A stretch of DNA of 51,509 nucleotides from Candidatus Dormiibacterota bacterium (GTDB lineage: Bacteria > Chloroflexota > Dormibacteria > Aeolococcales > Bog-877), in the NCBI GenBank assembly GCA_027313505.1, contig DAHVDN010000005.1, forward strand, positions 1 through 51,509. Direction: 5' to 3'. Made by a program: the position numbers and the translations under genes. The stretch's first letter is position 1. Each line of letters opens with the position of its first letter. Positions 7,530 to 15,431 of the stretch are shown piece after piece. The notes under the pieces were generated by a model. The model was not told where the DNA came from. It saw nothing but the letters and a program-made list of their open reading frames with translations, and searched no databases.

Positions 7530-9320
7530 TCAGGGACACTCTCCGAGGGTGTTCTTGATGAGGTCCTCAACCGGAAGCATCTGTTGGTCCACCCAGGAGG
7601 ACATCTCCTCCTCCATCAGCCTCACCTGGGAGGCGGCCGAGGCCGCGGCTTGGTCGGCCTGGACGGTGAACGGATCCCCACGCCGGCGCTTTAGTTCGGC
7701 CCCGCCTGCCTTGATGGATCGAGGAGAGATCGTGACTCGCAGGGGCATGCCTCGGAGGTCTGCATCGGCGAACTTCACCCCGGGGCTGACATCGCGGTCG
7801 TCCCACAACACCTCCAGCCCCAGGCCGCGGAGTTCGGTATAGGTTCTCTCCGCCAGGTCGACGACCTCGCGGTCCGCTCCCACTGAGACAAGGGCCACCT
7901 GATACGGGGCCAGCGAGATGGGAAGCGCCAGACCCCGCTCATCGTGATGCTCCTCCGCGGCGCAGGCCAACATGCGACCCAGGCCGATTCCGTATGACCC
8001 CATCACCACCTGTTGTGAATGCCCGGACTCGTCGGTGAAGGTGGCTCCCATCGACTGGCTGTACTCGGTGCCCAGCTGAAAAATGTTTCCGAACTCAATT
8101 CCACGGCGCAGTTCAAGGGAATGACCACAGTTGACGCAGGCTTCGCCGCTCACCACAGAAGCCAGGGGGACCACCGTGGCCGTCGGGCAGTCCCGGTCGA
8201 GATTGAAGTTGCGCAGATGCCAACCGGCTCGGTTGGCTCCTGCCACCAGGTTGCGCTTGCGGCTCAGCCGATCGTCCGCAAACACCGCCACCTTGTCCAG
8301 TCCGACTGGGGACATGTACCCGGCAACTCCTCCGGCAGCGGCTATCTCTGCCTCCGTCGCGACTCGCAACTCGATCGCTCCGGTGACGTTGCGCAGCTTG
8401 GCCAGATTGACCTCCACATTTCCTGGCACCACGGCCAAGACCAGGGTGCCGGTCTGCCCTCGAGCCATCTCGGCGGTGTAGGCGACCGTCTTGGCAATCC
8501 GGTCCGCCTCCACCCCAAGTACGGCCGCGACCTCAGCCACCGTGGTACTTCCGGGGGTCGGAACCTCCTCTACCGCCACCATCGGAGCGACCTCCGCAGC
8601 CTCAGCGCGGGATTCCGCCACCTCCTGATTCGCGGCGTACCCGCAGCTGGGGCAGAAGATCAAAGTGTCCTCTCCGACCTCAGACAGATACATGAACTCG
8701 TGGGCCATGCCGCCGCCCATCATGCCGACATCGCTGAGAACCGCAGCGACCGGGAGTCCGGCGCGGGCCGCGATCCGAAAATAGGCTCGGAAGTGCCGGC
8801 GGTAGGCGCTCTGCAGACCCTGGTAGTCGCGGTCCAGGGAGTAGGAATCCTTCATCAGGAACTCCCTGGTGCGGATCAACCCCCCCCGCGAGCGAGGCTC
8901 GTCCCGAAACTTGGTCTGGATCTGGTAGACGATGCGGGGCAGGTCGCGATAGGAGCTGACCTGAGCCGCGGTGAGATCGGCAACCACCTCCTCGTGGGTC
9001 ATGGCCAACGCCATGTCCCGGCCCCGACGGTCCTGAAACCGGACCAGGGTCTGATCAACCTTCTGCCACCTGCCACTGCGCTGCCACAGCTCTCCTGGGT
9101 GCACCACCGGCATGGAGAGCTCCTGGCCACCGATCGCGTCTATCTCCTCCCTCAGGATCGTGCGAATCTTTTCCAAAGACCTCTGCCCCAGGGGGAGGTA
9201 GCTGAAGATTCCGGCAGCCAACTGCTGCACGAAGCCCGCCCGAAGGAGGAGTTGATGGGAGATCAGTTCGCCCTCGGCGGCCGATCGCAGGGTGGTGCCG
9301 AACAATTGACTGACGCGCAT
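7530..9320 (-). CDS. proS: Prolyl-tRNA synthetase, bacterial type with editing insertion
   Basis: 596 residues, close to the usual 570-600 of bacterial-type ProRS. It charges tRNA-Pro with proline. Class II motif 2 reads FRDEPRSRGGLIRTREFLMKDSYS across its length and motif 3 is GSYGIGLGRMLA. Between them (about residues 225-400) lies the YbaK-like INS editing domain that removes Ala from mischarged tRNA, including CPSCGYAANQE at its edge. The C-terminal anticodon-binding domain ends with an extra 20 or so residues (SSWVDQQMLPVEDLIKNTL). Its ATG is preceded by TAAACT eight bases upstream and no Shine-Dalgarno, so an internal near-leaderless promoter is possible. Confidence 0.96.
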   Translation of the reverse strand: MRVSQLFGTTLRSAAEGELISHQLLLRAGFVQQLAAGIFSYLPLGQRSLEKIRTILREEIDAIGGQELSMPVVHPGELWQRSGRWQKVDQTLVRFQDRRGRDMALAMTHEEVVADLTAAQVSSYRDLPRIVYQIQTKFRDEPRSRGGLIRTREFLMKDSYSLDRDYQGLQSAYRRHFRAYFRIAARAGLPVAAVLSDVGMMGGGMAHEFMYLSEVGEDTLIFCPSCGYAANQEVAESRAEAAEVAPMVAVEEVPTPGSTTVAEVAAVLGVEADRIAKTVAYTAEMARGQTGTLVLAVVPGNVEVNLAKLRNVTGAIELRVATEAEIAAAGGVAGYMSPVGLDKVAVFADDRLSRKRNLVAGANRAGWHLRNFNLDRDCPTATVVPLASVVSGEACVNCGHSLELRRGIEFGNIFQLGTEYSQSMGATFTDESGHSQQVVMGSYGIGLGRMLACAAEEHHDERGLALPISLAPYQVALVSVGADREVVDLAERTYTELRGLGLEVLWDDRDVSPGVKFADADLRGMPLRVTISPRSIKAGGAELKRRRGDPFTVQADQAAASAASQVRLMEEEMSSWVDQQMLPVEDLIKNTLGECP

Positions 9321-9328
9321 GGGTCACC

Positions 9329-9334
9329 AGTTTA
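9329..9334 (-). promoter_or_regulatory. Candidate -10 (TAAACT) for proS
   Basis: TAAACT on the minus strand is followed by eight bases and then the proS ATG. There is no ribosome-binding site, so a transcript would have a leader of about zero to two bases. The 59-base gap between the HAD gene and proS leaves room for it. This is weaker than the N6 cases elsewhere. Confidence 0.4.
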
Positions 9335-9379
9335 GGTTGGGCGAGGGAGCAGCGATCGATCGTCCAGGCTGGAGTGGGG

Positions 9380-10126
9380 TCAGCCTGGGGACTGAAAGCC
9401 GTCCAGTCGACGCAAGAGCTCGCCCCATGAGCTCAAGGCGGATCGACGAAATGTCTCCGCCGTCTCCACTCGGGGGGCTGCCACCGGGGTCATCCCCGCG
9501 GCAGCGGCGCCGCGCAGGTCGGCGTCCTCCTCGTCCCCAATGAACCAGCTCTGCGCTGCGTCCACCCTCAGGGCCTGCAGTAGTGCCGAGAATGCCCCGG
9601 GCGCCGGCTTGCGGACACCCAGCTCGCTGCTGAAGAGGACGACGTCGAACCAACGCGCGAGCCCCTGCCGTTCCAGCATTCCGTGCATCAGATCGGCCGG
9701 GTACGGGGCGTTTGAAAGGAGACCGAGGGTAAGGCCCCTGGCTTTGAGCTGGCCCAGGAGCTCGCCCACTCCCGGCGTCACCGTGATGGCGCCCTCCCAA
9801 GGTTTCTGCAGGAGGTGGCATGCGAGCCGCGCCTCCTTTGGCGATACCTCTGCCCCGAGCAACTGATTTAGGGCAAGTTGATATATCGCATATATGTCCA
9901 CCTCTCGGAGCGGATCGCGCGCGTGAGCCTCCGCAATCAGCTGGTCGACCAGGGAGTCCACTTTTTGCCCGAACGATGCGGTCCCCTCGATCGCCTGTGG
10001 GCTGACCAGTTGAAGCCTCTCCAGGACCTCCTCTCCGGCTTCGGTGAGGAGATTCCCCGGGTGACCAATCGCGACCAGTGTCCCCCCGTAGTCGAAGCCG
10101 AGCGCCCGCGGTCCCCTACCGCTCAA
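9380..10126 (-). CDS. HAD-superfamily hydrolase
   Basis: 248 residues. Haloacid dehalogenase-type fold: motif I is LGFDYGGTL (nucleophile Asp, with Gly instead of the usual second Asp), motif II is LLSNAP, motif III Lys is in GVRKPAPGAF, and motif IV is WFIGDEEDADL. A helical cap of about 90 residues follows motif I. Most such proteins are small-molecule phosphatases. The missing second Asp of motif I is seen in several subfamilies, so it does not prove inactivity. The start ATG overlaps the upstream gene by four bases, and proS follows after 59 bases. The substrate is unknown. Confidence 0.85.
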   Translation of the reverse strand: MSGRGPRALGFDYGGTLVAIGHPGNLLTEAGEEVLERLQLVSPQAIEGTASFGQKVDSLVDQLIAEAHARDPLREVDIYAIYQLALNQLLGAEVSPKEARLACHLLQKPWEGAITVTPGVGELLGQLKARGLTLGLLSNAPYPADLMHGMLERQGLARWFDVVLFSSELGVRKPAPGAFSALLQALRVDAAQSWFIGDEEDADLRGAAAAGMTPVAAPRVETAETFRRSALSSWGELLRRLDGFQSPG

Positions 10127-10653
10127 GCTGGCGGCGGTGTCGCCGCAGACCCGGATCCTCCTCGGGAGCGACGGCGACGACGGCGGCGCTTCGCGGAAGC
10201 CCCCGCCTCGCCAGCAGCTGCAGGGGGCCGCTGATTGGTAGACGGCGGTGCGCCGGACTTCGGACGCCGAGCAGGGACCGCTCCCGCTGTCTGAGATTTG
10301 GGCCTACCCGGGATCGACTGAGGGCGCGCGCTGCCGGTCGACTGGGCCGAACGGCGGCGGCGGCGGCGTTTGGGCCGCCCGGGGACGGTGACCGCGAACC
10401 GAGATAGGAGCCGCTCCTGCCTTTGGGGGTCCCACCGCGCGGCCGGGAGCTCCCCATAGCCGCTGAGCCGAACCTCCATCTCCGCCATGTATTCAGAGAG
10501 CGGGCGCTTGTCCTTGGTGGCGTTGGAGATTTGCTTCTCTGCCCATGGTTGGTAGTGGGCGGACTCAGGATTCAAGAACTCCGGGAGCGGCGCATTCGTC
10601 GGCGGCAGTGGGTCCAACGCCGGAGAGTCCGCCGCCGGTTCCGAGTCGGGCAT
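10123..10653 (-). CDS. Hypothetical protein with poly-arginine C-terminal tail; first gene of operon
   Basis: 176 residues. The first 30 residues are Pro/acidic and low complexity. Residues 30-80 form a plausible small folded or helical part (HYQPWAEKQISNATKDKRPL, EYMAEMEVRLSGYGE). The rest is disordered, Pro/Ala-rich and very basic, with KRRRRRR and KRRRRRRRSRGG tracts typical of nucleic-acid-binding tails. Its ATG lies six bases after TATACT with no Shine-Dalgarno, so it heads the nine-gene operon from a predicted leaderless mRNA. Four-base overlap with the HAD gene. A similar tail ends the helicase at 27099-29693. The function is not known; RNA binding is a guess. Confidence 0.7.
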   Translation of the reverse strand: MPDSEPAADSPALDPLPPTNAPLPEFLNPESAHYQPWAEKQISNATKDKRPLSEYMAEMEVRLSGYGELPAARWDPQRQERLLSRFAVTVPGRPKRRRRRRSAQSTGSARPQSIPGRPKSQTAGAVPARRPKSGAPPSTNQRPPAAAGEAGASAKRRRRRRRSRGGSGSAATPPPA

Positions 10654-11337
10654 CCGCTGAGTATATGTGGGGCCTCGGAAGCAGCTTGCTTCCTTACGTA
10701 GCTGTAGCTGCGGGCATTAGGGCCCGGTTGGCTGGCACTCCACGCTCGGATGGACGCCGACAGTCCACGTGTGCCCCCGTGGGAAACCGGTTGCTGTTTT
10801 GAGGGAGGTGGCCCTGTGGCCCGGGGTGCCGAAGTGGCAACTGTAAGAGTTCCATCTCCCGAAGGCCCCTGGATAAGACCGCGCGCCGGCGACTGCAAGC
10901 CCCGGGGTGGAAGTTTTAGGGCCCACCTGCGGGGTAGGTGCTTCCCCCCGGGGGGCCGATAGCACTTCCGTGCGGGTATTCAGCGGATGGAGGTCCATAC
11001 GGGTAATTGAGCGCTCCGATGGAACTTCGACAAAGGGGCGCTTCGCGGCGCGACCACGACTGCTGGTTCGGTGGGGCGCCGAGCGGGAAACCAGGTGGAC
11101 CTTCGGTCGGGGGTGAAGACCGAAATCGACGACCTCCCCTCCGGCCTGGTCAAATTCCTGCCGGAGTTAAAGTTCGCCTAGCCGCAATCTGGCCGCGGGA
11201 TCTGGTGCGCCGGTCCCACCGAGAACAGAGCCTCTAAGCATCGTCAGGTTCAGATCCGAGTTCCTCTCGAAGCGCCGGGCCCGGCCAAACCGGGCTCCTG
11301 CTTCCGAGGATGTGCGTTCGGCGCTGGTAGAAGACTC
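10654..11337. other. Structured intergenic region, possible noncoding RNA
   Basis: 684 bases without a credible gene in any frame. Several short perfect hairpins are clustered: CCACG/CGTGG (10765-10782), CACCT/AGGTG (10924-10940), the 12-base palindrome CCCCCCGGGGGG (10944-10955), GCAC-TTCC-GTGC (10962-10973), ATGGA/TCCAT (10987-10998) and TTCGGTC/GACCGAA (11102-11124). I searched by eye for RNase P RNA, tmRNA, SRP RNA and T-box hallmarks and found none. Direction of transcription is unclear. No T-tract terminator was seen. The leftmost part carries the leaderless promoter of the 10653 operon. Confidence 0.35.
10660..10665 (-). promoter_or_regulatory. -10 element TATACT, predicted leaderless start
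   Basis: TATACT on the minus strand, then CAGCGG, then ATG at 10653. No Shine-Dalgarno exists between. It would drive the whole 10653-2488 operon. Confidence 0.65.
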
Positions 11338-11895
11338 TCAGGCGGCGGCAGCCCCCGATTGGACCGAACGGCTCCGAAAGAGGAACTTCGAATACAGTCC
11401 AAACTTGACGGCCCAGAGGACGACGTAGGTGGCCAGGTAGGCTGCCCCGACAATACCGGTCCTAACCGCGCCGGTTCCGGTCGTATGCGACGCTACCGTT
11501 GCCGTCGCCCACGTTGATGCCAGAAGGCCCACGACAGTTATCGTCCAATACAGCACCAGCTGGCGCCCCGGATGCCCTCGGTCAGCTTCGGGCCATATCC
11601 AGTACCGGCTGAGGATGTATGACAACATTCCGCCCGCGACGGTCGCGATTACAGCCGCCGGCGCAGCACCCGTCAGCTGGGTCCCGAATAGAAACAGCAG
11701 CAGGACCTCGCTGACCGCGGTCGATGCCACCGAAGTGCCTGCGTACCGGGCAACCCGCCGGGCGAGACTTGACCGCCGCAGGCGCGCGCCCGGCCGGTAT
11801 CCGGCGCGCTCCGGGCCACGGCCCACCGGCTCTGCCTGCTCCTGGACTGTCGCTTCAAGTCGCTGGGCGGGTCGCTCGAGCTCCTTAACCGTCAT
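11338..11895 (-). CDS. GtrA-like integral membrane protein
   Basis: 185 residues. After a basic N-terminal tail of about 45 residues there are four hydrophobic segments (about 50-70, 80-97, 112-132, 145-165). Motifs are YILSRYWIW after the second and KFGLYSKFLF at the end of the fourth, the pattern of the GtrA/DPMS family (PF04138). These proteins are thought to assist polyprenyl-linked sugar movement across the membrane. Its ATG overlaps the stop of the decayed ABC ATPase by four bases, so it was inherited as the last gene of that operon. No glycosyltransferase partner is nearby. Confidence 0.75.
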   Translation of the reverse strand: MTVKELERPAQRLEATVQEQAEPVGRGPERAGYRPGARLRRSSLARRVARYAGTSVASTAVSEVLLLFLFGTQLTGAAPAAVIATVAGGMLSYILSRYWIWPEADRGHPGRQLVLYWTITVVGLLASTWATATVASHTTGTGAVRTGIVGAAYLATYVVLWAVKFGLYSKFLFRSRSVQSGAAAA

Positions 11896-12608
11896 CCCTC
11901 GACCTCCACGGCAGTGACCCTGGGAGCCCTTGAGGAGCTCTTGCGGATGGTGAGCTGCGCACGCTTGACCAGCACAGTACGGGGTGCCCGTCGCGCCACC
12001 GCCGAGTCGTGGGTCGCAATCACCAAGGTCAACTCCCGAGTCGCACGCACCGCTCCCAACAGACCAATGATCTCAGACCTGGTCTCTTGGCCGAGGTTCC
12101 CAGTTGGTCCGTCGGCCAGCAGGACCCGTGGCTCCTTCGCCAGCGCCCGGTCTATGGCCACCCTCCGCTGCTCTCCGCCTGATAGTTCAGCGGGAAAATG
12201 CGGGGATCGCTCGGCGAGCCCGACAGGGGACAAAGCCTCCAACGACCGCCGCCTTGACTCCCTGGTCCCTACTCCAAGCGGCACCAACGCCGGCTGTACG
12301 TTCTCAACGGTGTTAGGGGTCGGCATCAGGTCGTACCCCTGGAAGACGAACCCAAGCATCTTGGCCCGCAAGTCCCGCAGCCAGCTCTCGCCCTTCCGGG
12401 AGGTGTCCTGTCCGTCCAACCTCAATGTGCCCGATGTCGGCCGGTCCAACGCGCTCATGAGCAGCAGCAACGTGGTATTACCACTCCCGGTGGGGCCCTG
12501 GATCGTCAGGAACTCGCCATCTTCAACGGCGAGGGTCACGCTCTTCAGCGCATACACCTCCCGTTGGCCCTTGTGGTACAGCTTGGACACCTCGGTCAGC
12601 TCATACAT
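11892..12608 (-). pseudogene. MacB/LolD-type ABC transporter ATPase with mutated Walker motifs
   Basis: 238 residues with a good ribosome-binding site (AGGAG eight bases before ATG). It aligns by eye to the ATPase of MacB-type exporters, and the reading frame is intact. However, Walker A reads GPTGSGNTT with Asn44 where Lys is essential. Walker B reads LLADGPTGNLG with Gly167 replacing the catalytic Glu and Gly173 replacing the D-loop Asp. The signature LSGGEQRR (142-149), Q-loop Q90 and H200 remain. Each change is one base from the consensus codon. With the broken permease just upstream, this indicates an inactive, decaying transporter. Recruitment as a non-hydrolysing protein is a less likely alternative. 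Confidence 0.8.
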
Positions 12609-12649
12609 GGGACGCTCCTTCAGAAGGGCGAGGGCTGGTCGGCGTCGAA

Positions 12650-13971
12650 GGCCACACACCGCCATCTCCTCCACCCGTCTCAGCGCTTCGGCGGGGTGCG
12701 GCCGCGCCACTCGCCACCCACCGCTGATCCCGGCCGGCAGATGAGGCTTCACGGTGGGAGTGGCATAACCCAGGGTGCGCAGCAGGCCGGCCCCCCGCCA
12801 CCGCCAATCCCGGCCCCGGGTCCGGACAGATGCGGGGGTGTCGCAGCCCCCACCGTCACCTTCACGGGGTCGGCCAGCCGGGTCACCCAGAGCGCCCCAA
12901 GGAAGGCCAGACCCACTCCCAGGGCGGCCCCAACCAGCCCGATGACCAGCCCCTCGCCGATGATCTGGCCCACGATCCGCCGACTGCGCCATCCCCGCAC
13001 CTTGAGGCTCCCGGACTCCCTGACCCGGCTTGATGCCGCGGAGAGGGTGAGCGTGTCCGCTACTGCGAATGCCACCAAGACCACGATCGCAGCCAGCCAC
13101 TGACCGAGGGAGCTGCCAGGGCGGGACGCGGTTCCAAGTCACCCTGAAACCTGACTCGCCAGGTCCGCCGCAGTGGTCACCGTCGGCGACGGGAAGGCCT
13201 GTTGGACCCCGCTCTCGATCGGACCGATCGCTGAGTTGCTCACGGCCTCGACATCGATGGTGTTGACTTCGTTGGAGACTGACGCCGCAGCCTGTGCCCG
13301 GGCCAACGGTAGGTAGACATCCGTGCCCGCTGCCCCATTCGAGGGAGTGACCACCCCGATCACCTCGTGTGAGGTGCCGGAGAGGGCGAGATGGAAGCCC
13401 ACCTTGAGCCCCTCCTGCTCGGGGTAGGTGACGCCGACCAGCGCCTCGTCGGAGTTGGCGTCAGACCTTGAGAGGTAATGTCCGGGGCCGATCGAGGAGC
13501 CACTCAACGTGGCCCCGGCGCCTGAGCCTGGACCAGGTCCGGGGGTGAATCCCGATCCAGGTTGGTCCAGGCCGGTGAAGGTGAAGGCTGAGAGTGACAG
13601 CCCGCTGGCCACCCCTCTGACATCGGACGTCGAGCTGATTTGATTGACGTCCTTGGCGGAAATGGCGGCCAGTCCCGAAGTCGCGGCCATATGCTGACCG
13701 ATAAAGATCTTGGGCCTGGTGGTGGACCGCCTGGCGCCAGACCCGAAGTGAAACGGCCCACCGGACCTCAAGGTCGGGGCCTTGGTGACAGTCGAGTCGG
13801 TCCCGACTCCGTAGAGGGAATGCAGATCCTGGCTCTGGGCGACGCTCACTCCGCTGGAAGCCGCCGCCATCGTCACGACCAGACCCACCCCACCGCGAGA
13901 CCGATGGCGACCACGCTGGCCCGCCGGCGGCGCCGGCGCAGCTCCCGCGCCAAGTGGCTGAAGTTCATCAT
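12650..13971 (-). pseudogene. MacB-like ABC permease, broken by two frameshifts and a stop
   Basis: Start MMNFSHLARELRRRRRRASV and the first transmembrane helix are intact. The frame then shifts at about 13889-13892, where one base seems missing in a GGGG run. The periplasmic MacB_PCD-like domain (13139-13888) ends at an in-frame TGA (13139-13141). The same frame continues beyond it with LGQWLAAIVVLVAFAVADTL, an FtsX-type helix, and ESGSLKVRGWRSRRIVGQII. A second shift at the C6 run 12791-12796 separates the final helix, after which WRVARPHPAEALRRVE closes the domain. That last frame runs without a stop into the ATPase. Homopolymer sequencing error could explain the shifts but not the TGA. 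Confidence 0.8.
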
Positions 13972-14087
13972 CCTCTCTCGCAATCTGTCGATTCGGAACC
14001 GTCTCAGTAAGGGCTCCAGGACTTGACGCTCGCTAAGAGCGCGCTGTGAGAAACCTGAGAAGTGCGAAGGCGGAGACAGCGGATCTC

Positions 14088-14093
14088 TAAACT
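14088..14093 (+). promoter_or_regulatory. Candidate -10 (TAAACT) for the MBL-fold gene
   Basis: TAAACT about 55 bases before the start codon at 14149, in the 177-base divergent gap next to the broken permease. The following leader contains GAGGAG, so this would be a conventional leadered transcript. There is no clear -35. Confidence 0.3.
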
Positions 14094-14148
14094 CGAACCG
14101 GGTTCGCTTTCAGCGGCGCCCGCATCCGTGATCGCGAGGAGTGAGACC

Positions 14149-15078
14149 ATGGAAAGTCTCGTTGCCCCTGGTATCTGGCAGATCGATACCCAGCTGGGGG
14201 GCTGGCAGGAGCTGAACGCTGTCTTCCTGGTGGAGGGCGACATGCCCTGCCTTGTGGAGACCGGCCCCCAACGGGACTCGGACCGGGTGCTGGAAGCGCT
14301 GGGCCGCCTTGGGGTGGGCCCGTCAGATCTCGCCTACGTGGTTTTGACCCACATTCACCTGGACCATGGCGGTGCGGTCGGAGATCTGGCCGCGCAGTTT
14401 CCGCAAGCAAGGATCATCGCGCACCCCAAGGGGCTCCGCCACCTCGCAGACCCCACCCGCTTGGTCGCGGCGGCGCGGCAGGTCTACGGACCCCGTATGG
14501 ACTCCCTCTACGGCGGGATGACGGCGGTTGACCCGAGTCGCCTCCAGGCCGCCGAGGATATGGGCCATATCGAGTTGGGAGGTGGGCGCAGAGTCACCCT
14601 TGTGGACTCGCCAGGTCATGCCAAACACCACGTAGGGGTGTTCGACGAGTCGACCGGCGTCTTGATGGTCGGGGACGCGGTGGGGGTGAAGGTGCCCGGC
14701 GGCGGTCCGCTCCGGCCGGCGATGCCCCCCGACGACTTTGATCGAGACCTGGCCATCGCCTCGCTGCACAAGTTTGCGGCCCTCGGGCCGGATCAGGTCG
14801 TGCTCACCCATTTCGGACCAGCAGGACCCCCGCAGGAGGTCCTGGCCGAGGCGGAGGCCGCAATGCGCCACTGGTGCGAGGTAGCAGAGGCGGCATACTC
14901 TGAAGAGGCGACAGTGGATCACATAGAGCGAGCGCTGCTCAGTCGGGTCTTCGAACCGGCGTCCGACCCTGGCCGCCAACCGGTGGTCGACACCCTGAAC
15001 GGATTCGCATCCAATGCGGCGGGGATGCACGGCTGGCTCCGACGACGGGCCAGCACCGCGAGCGAACAGGGTCGGTAG
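14149..15078 (+). CDS. Metallo-beta-lactamase fold hydrolase
   Basis: 309 residues. Zinc ligands are all visible: THIHLDHGG (HxHxDH) near residue 65, the His of DSPGHAKHH near 163, Asp in MVGDAVG near 180, and the late LTHFGPAG. The spacing matches the glyoxalase-II-like branch, with a long helical C-terminus. The ATG at 14149 was chosen because GAGGAG lies seven bases upstream. An earlier in-frame ATG at 14062 would add 29 basic residues not seen in the family. The substrate is unknown; thioester or lactone hydrolysis is typical. It stands in the same direction as the DUF5679 gene and the M20 peptidase. Confidence 0.85.
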   Translation: MESLVAPGIWQIDTQLGGWQELNAVFLVEGDMPCLVETGPQRDSDRVLEALGRLGVGPSDLAYVVLTHIHLDHGGAVGDLAAQFPQARIIAHPKGLRHLADPTRLVAAARQVYGPRMDSLYGGMTAVDPSRLQAAEDMGHIELGGGRRVTLVDSPGHAKHHVGVFDESTGVLMVGDAVGVKVPGGGPLRPAMPPDDFDRDLAIASLHKFAALGPDQVVLTHFGPAGPPQEVLAEAEAAMRHWCEVAEAAYSEEATVDHIERALLSRVFEPASDPGRQPVVDTLNGFASNAAGMHGWLRRRASTASEQGR

Positions 15079-15232
15079 AGTGCCGTCCTGCGCCGATTTA
15101 GGGGAGGGTCCAGCGCCCTCTTGGGACTTCCAGATCCCTCTTGACCTTGCGAGAGATGAGATGGGCCAATACAATGCGGCTGATCGCCCGGCGCCTAAGT
15201 TCGGGTCCCAACTCAAACGGAGGGGTACTGAT

Positions 15233-15382
15233 ATGGCCGTAACCGGCTTCTGCATGAAGTGCAAGACGGCGAGGGAGATCGCCAACCCCCAGCCGACCCA
15301 ATTGAAGAATGGCAAGCCCGCTACCACCGGCACCTGCCCGGTCTGTGGGACCAAGATCTTCAAGATCGGGAAGGCAGCCTGA
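15233..15382 (+). CDS. DUF5679 zinc-ribbon small protein
   Basis: 49 residues: opens MAVTGFCMKCKTAREI and closes TCPVCGTKIFKIGKAA. Two CxxC pairs form a zinc ribbon, matching the DUF5679 family of very short proteins. GGAGGGG lies about nine bases before the ATG, a strong ribosome-binding site. A longer upstream extension of the frame is not supported. The role is unknown; it may bind nucleic acid or a protein partner. It sits between the MBL-fold gene and the M20 peptidase. Confidence 0.85.
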   Translation: MAVTGFCMKCKTAREIANPQPTQLKNGKPATTGTCPVCGTKIFKIGKAA

Positions 15383-15431
15383 CCCGATACCGCGCCGGCC
15401 AGGGAACCGCCTTTCGCAGCGGCCCTGGCCG

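Noticed and set aside
8019-9335. Long open frame (438 codons) antisense to proS
   Set aside because: It mirrors the codon pattern of proS, a certain gene on the other strand; the translation has no family features.
10654-11337. RNase P RNA, tmRNA or SRP RNA in the structured gap
   Set aside because: The conserved core strings of these RNAs (RNase P P4 halves, tmRNA tRNA-like ends, SRP apical loop) were not found on either strand.
11892-13142. Single 416-residue protein covering ATPase plus upstream sequence
   Set aside because: The first part is out of frame with the permease it overlaps, and the ATPase has its own ATG with a ribosome-binding site at 12608. The continuity results from the loss of the permease stop.
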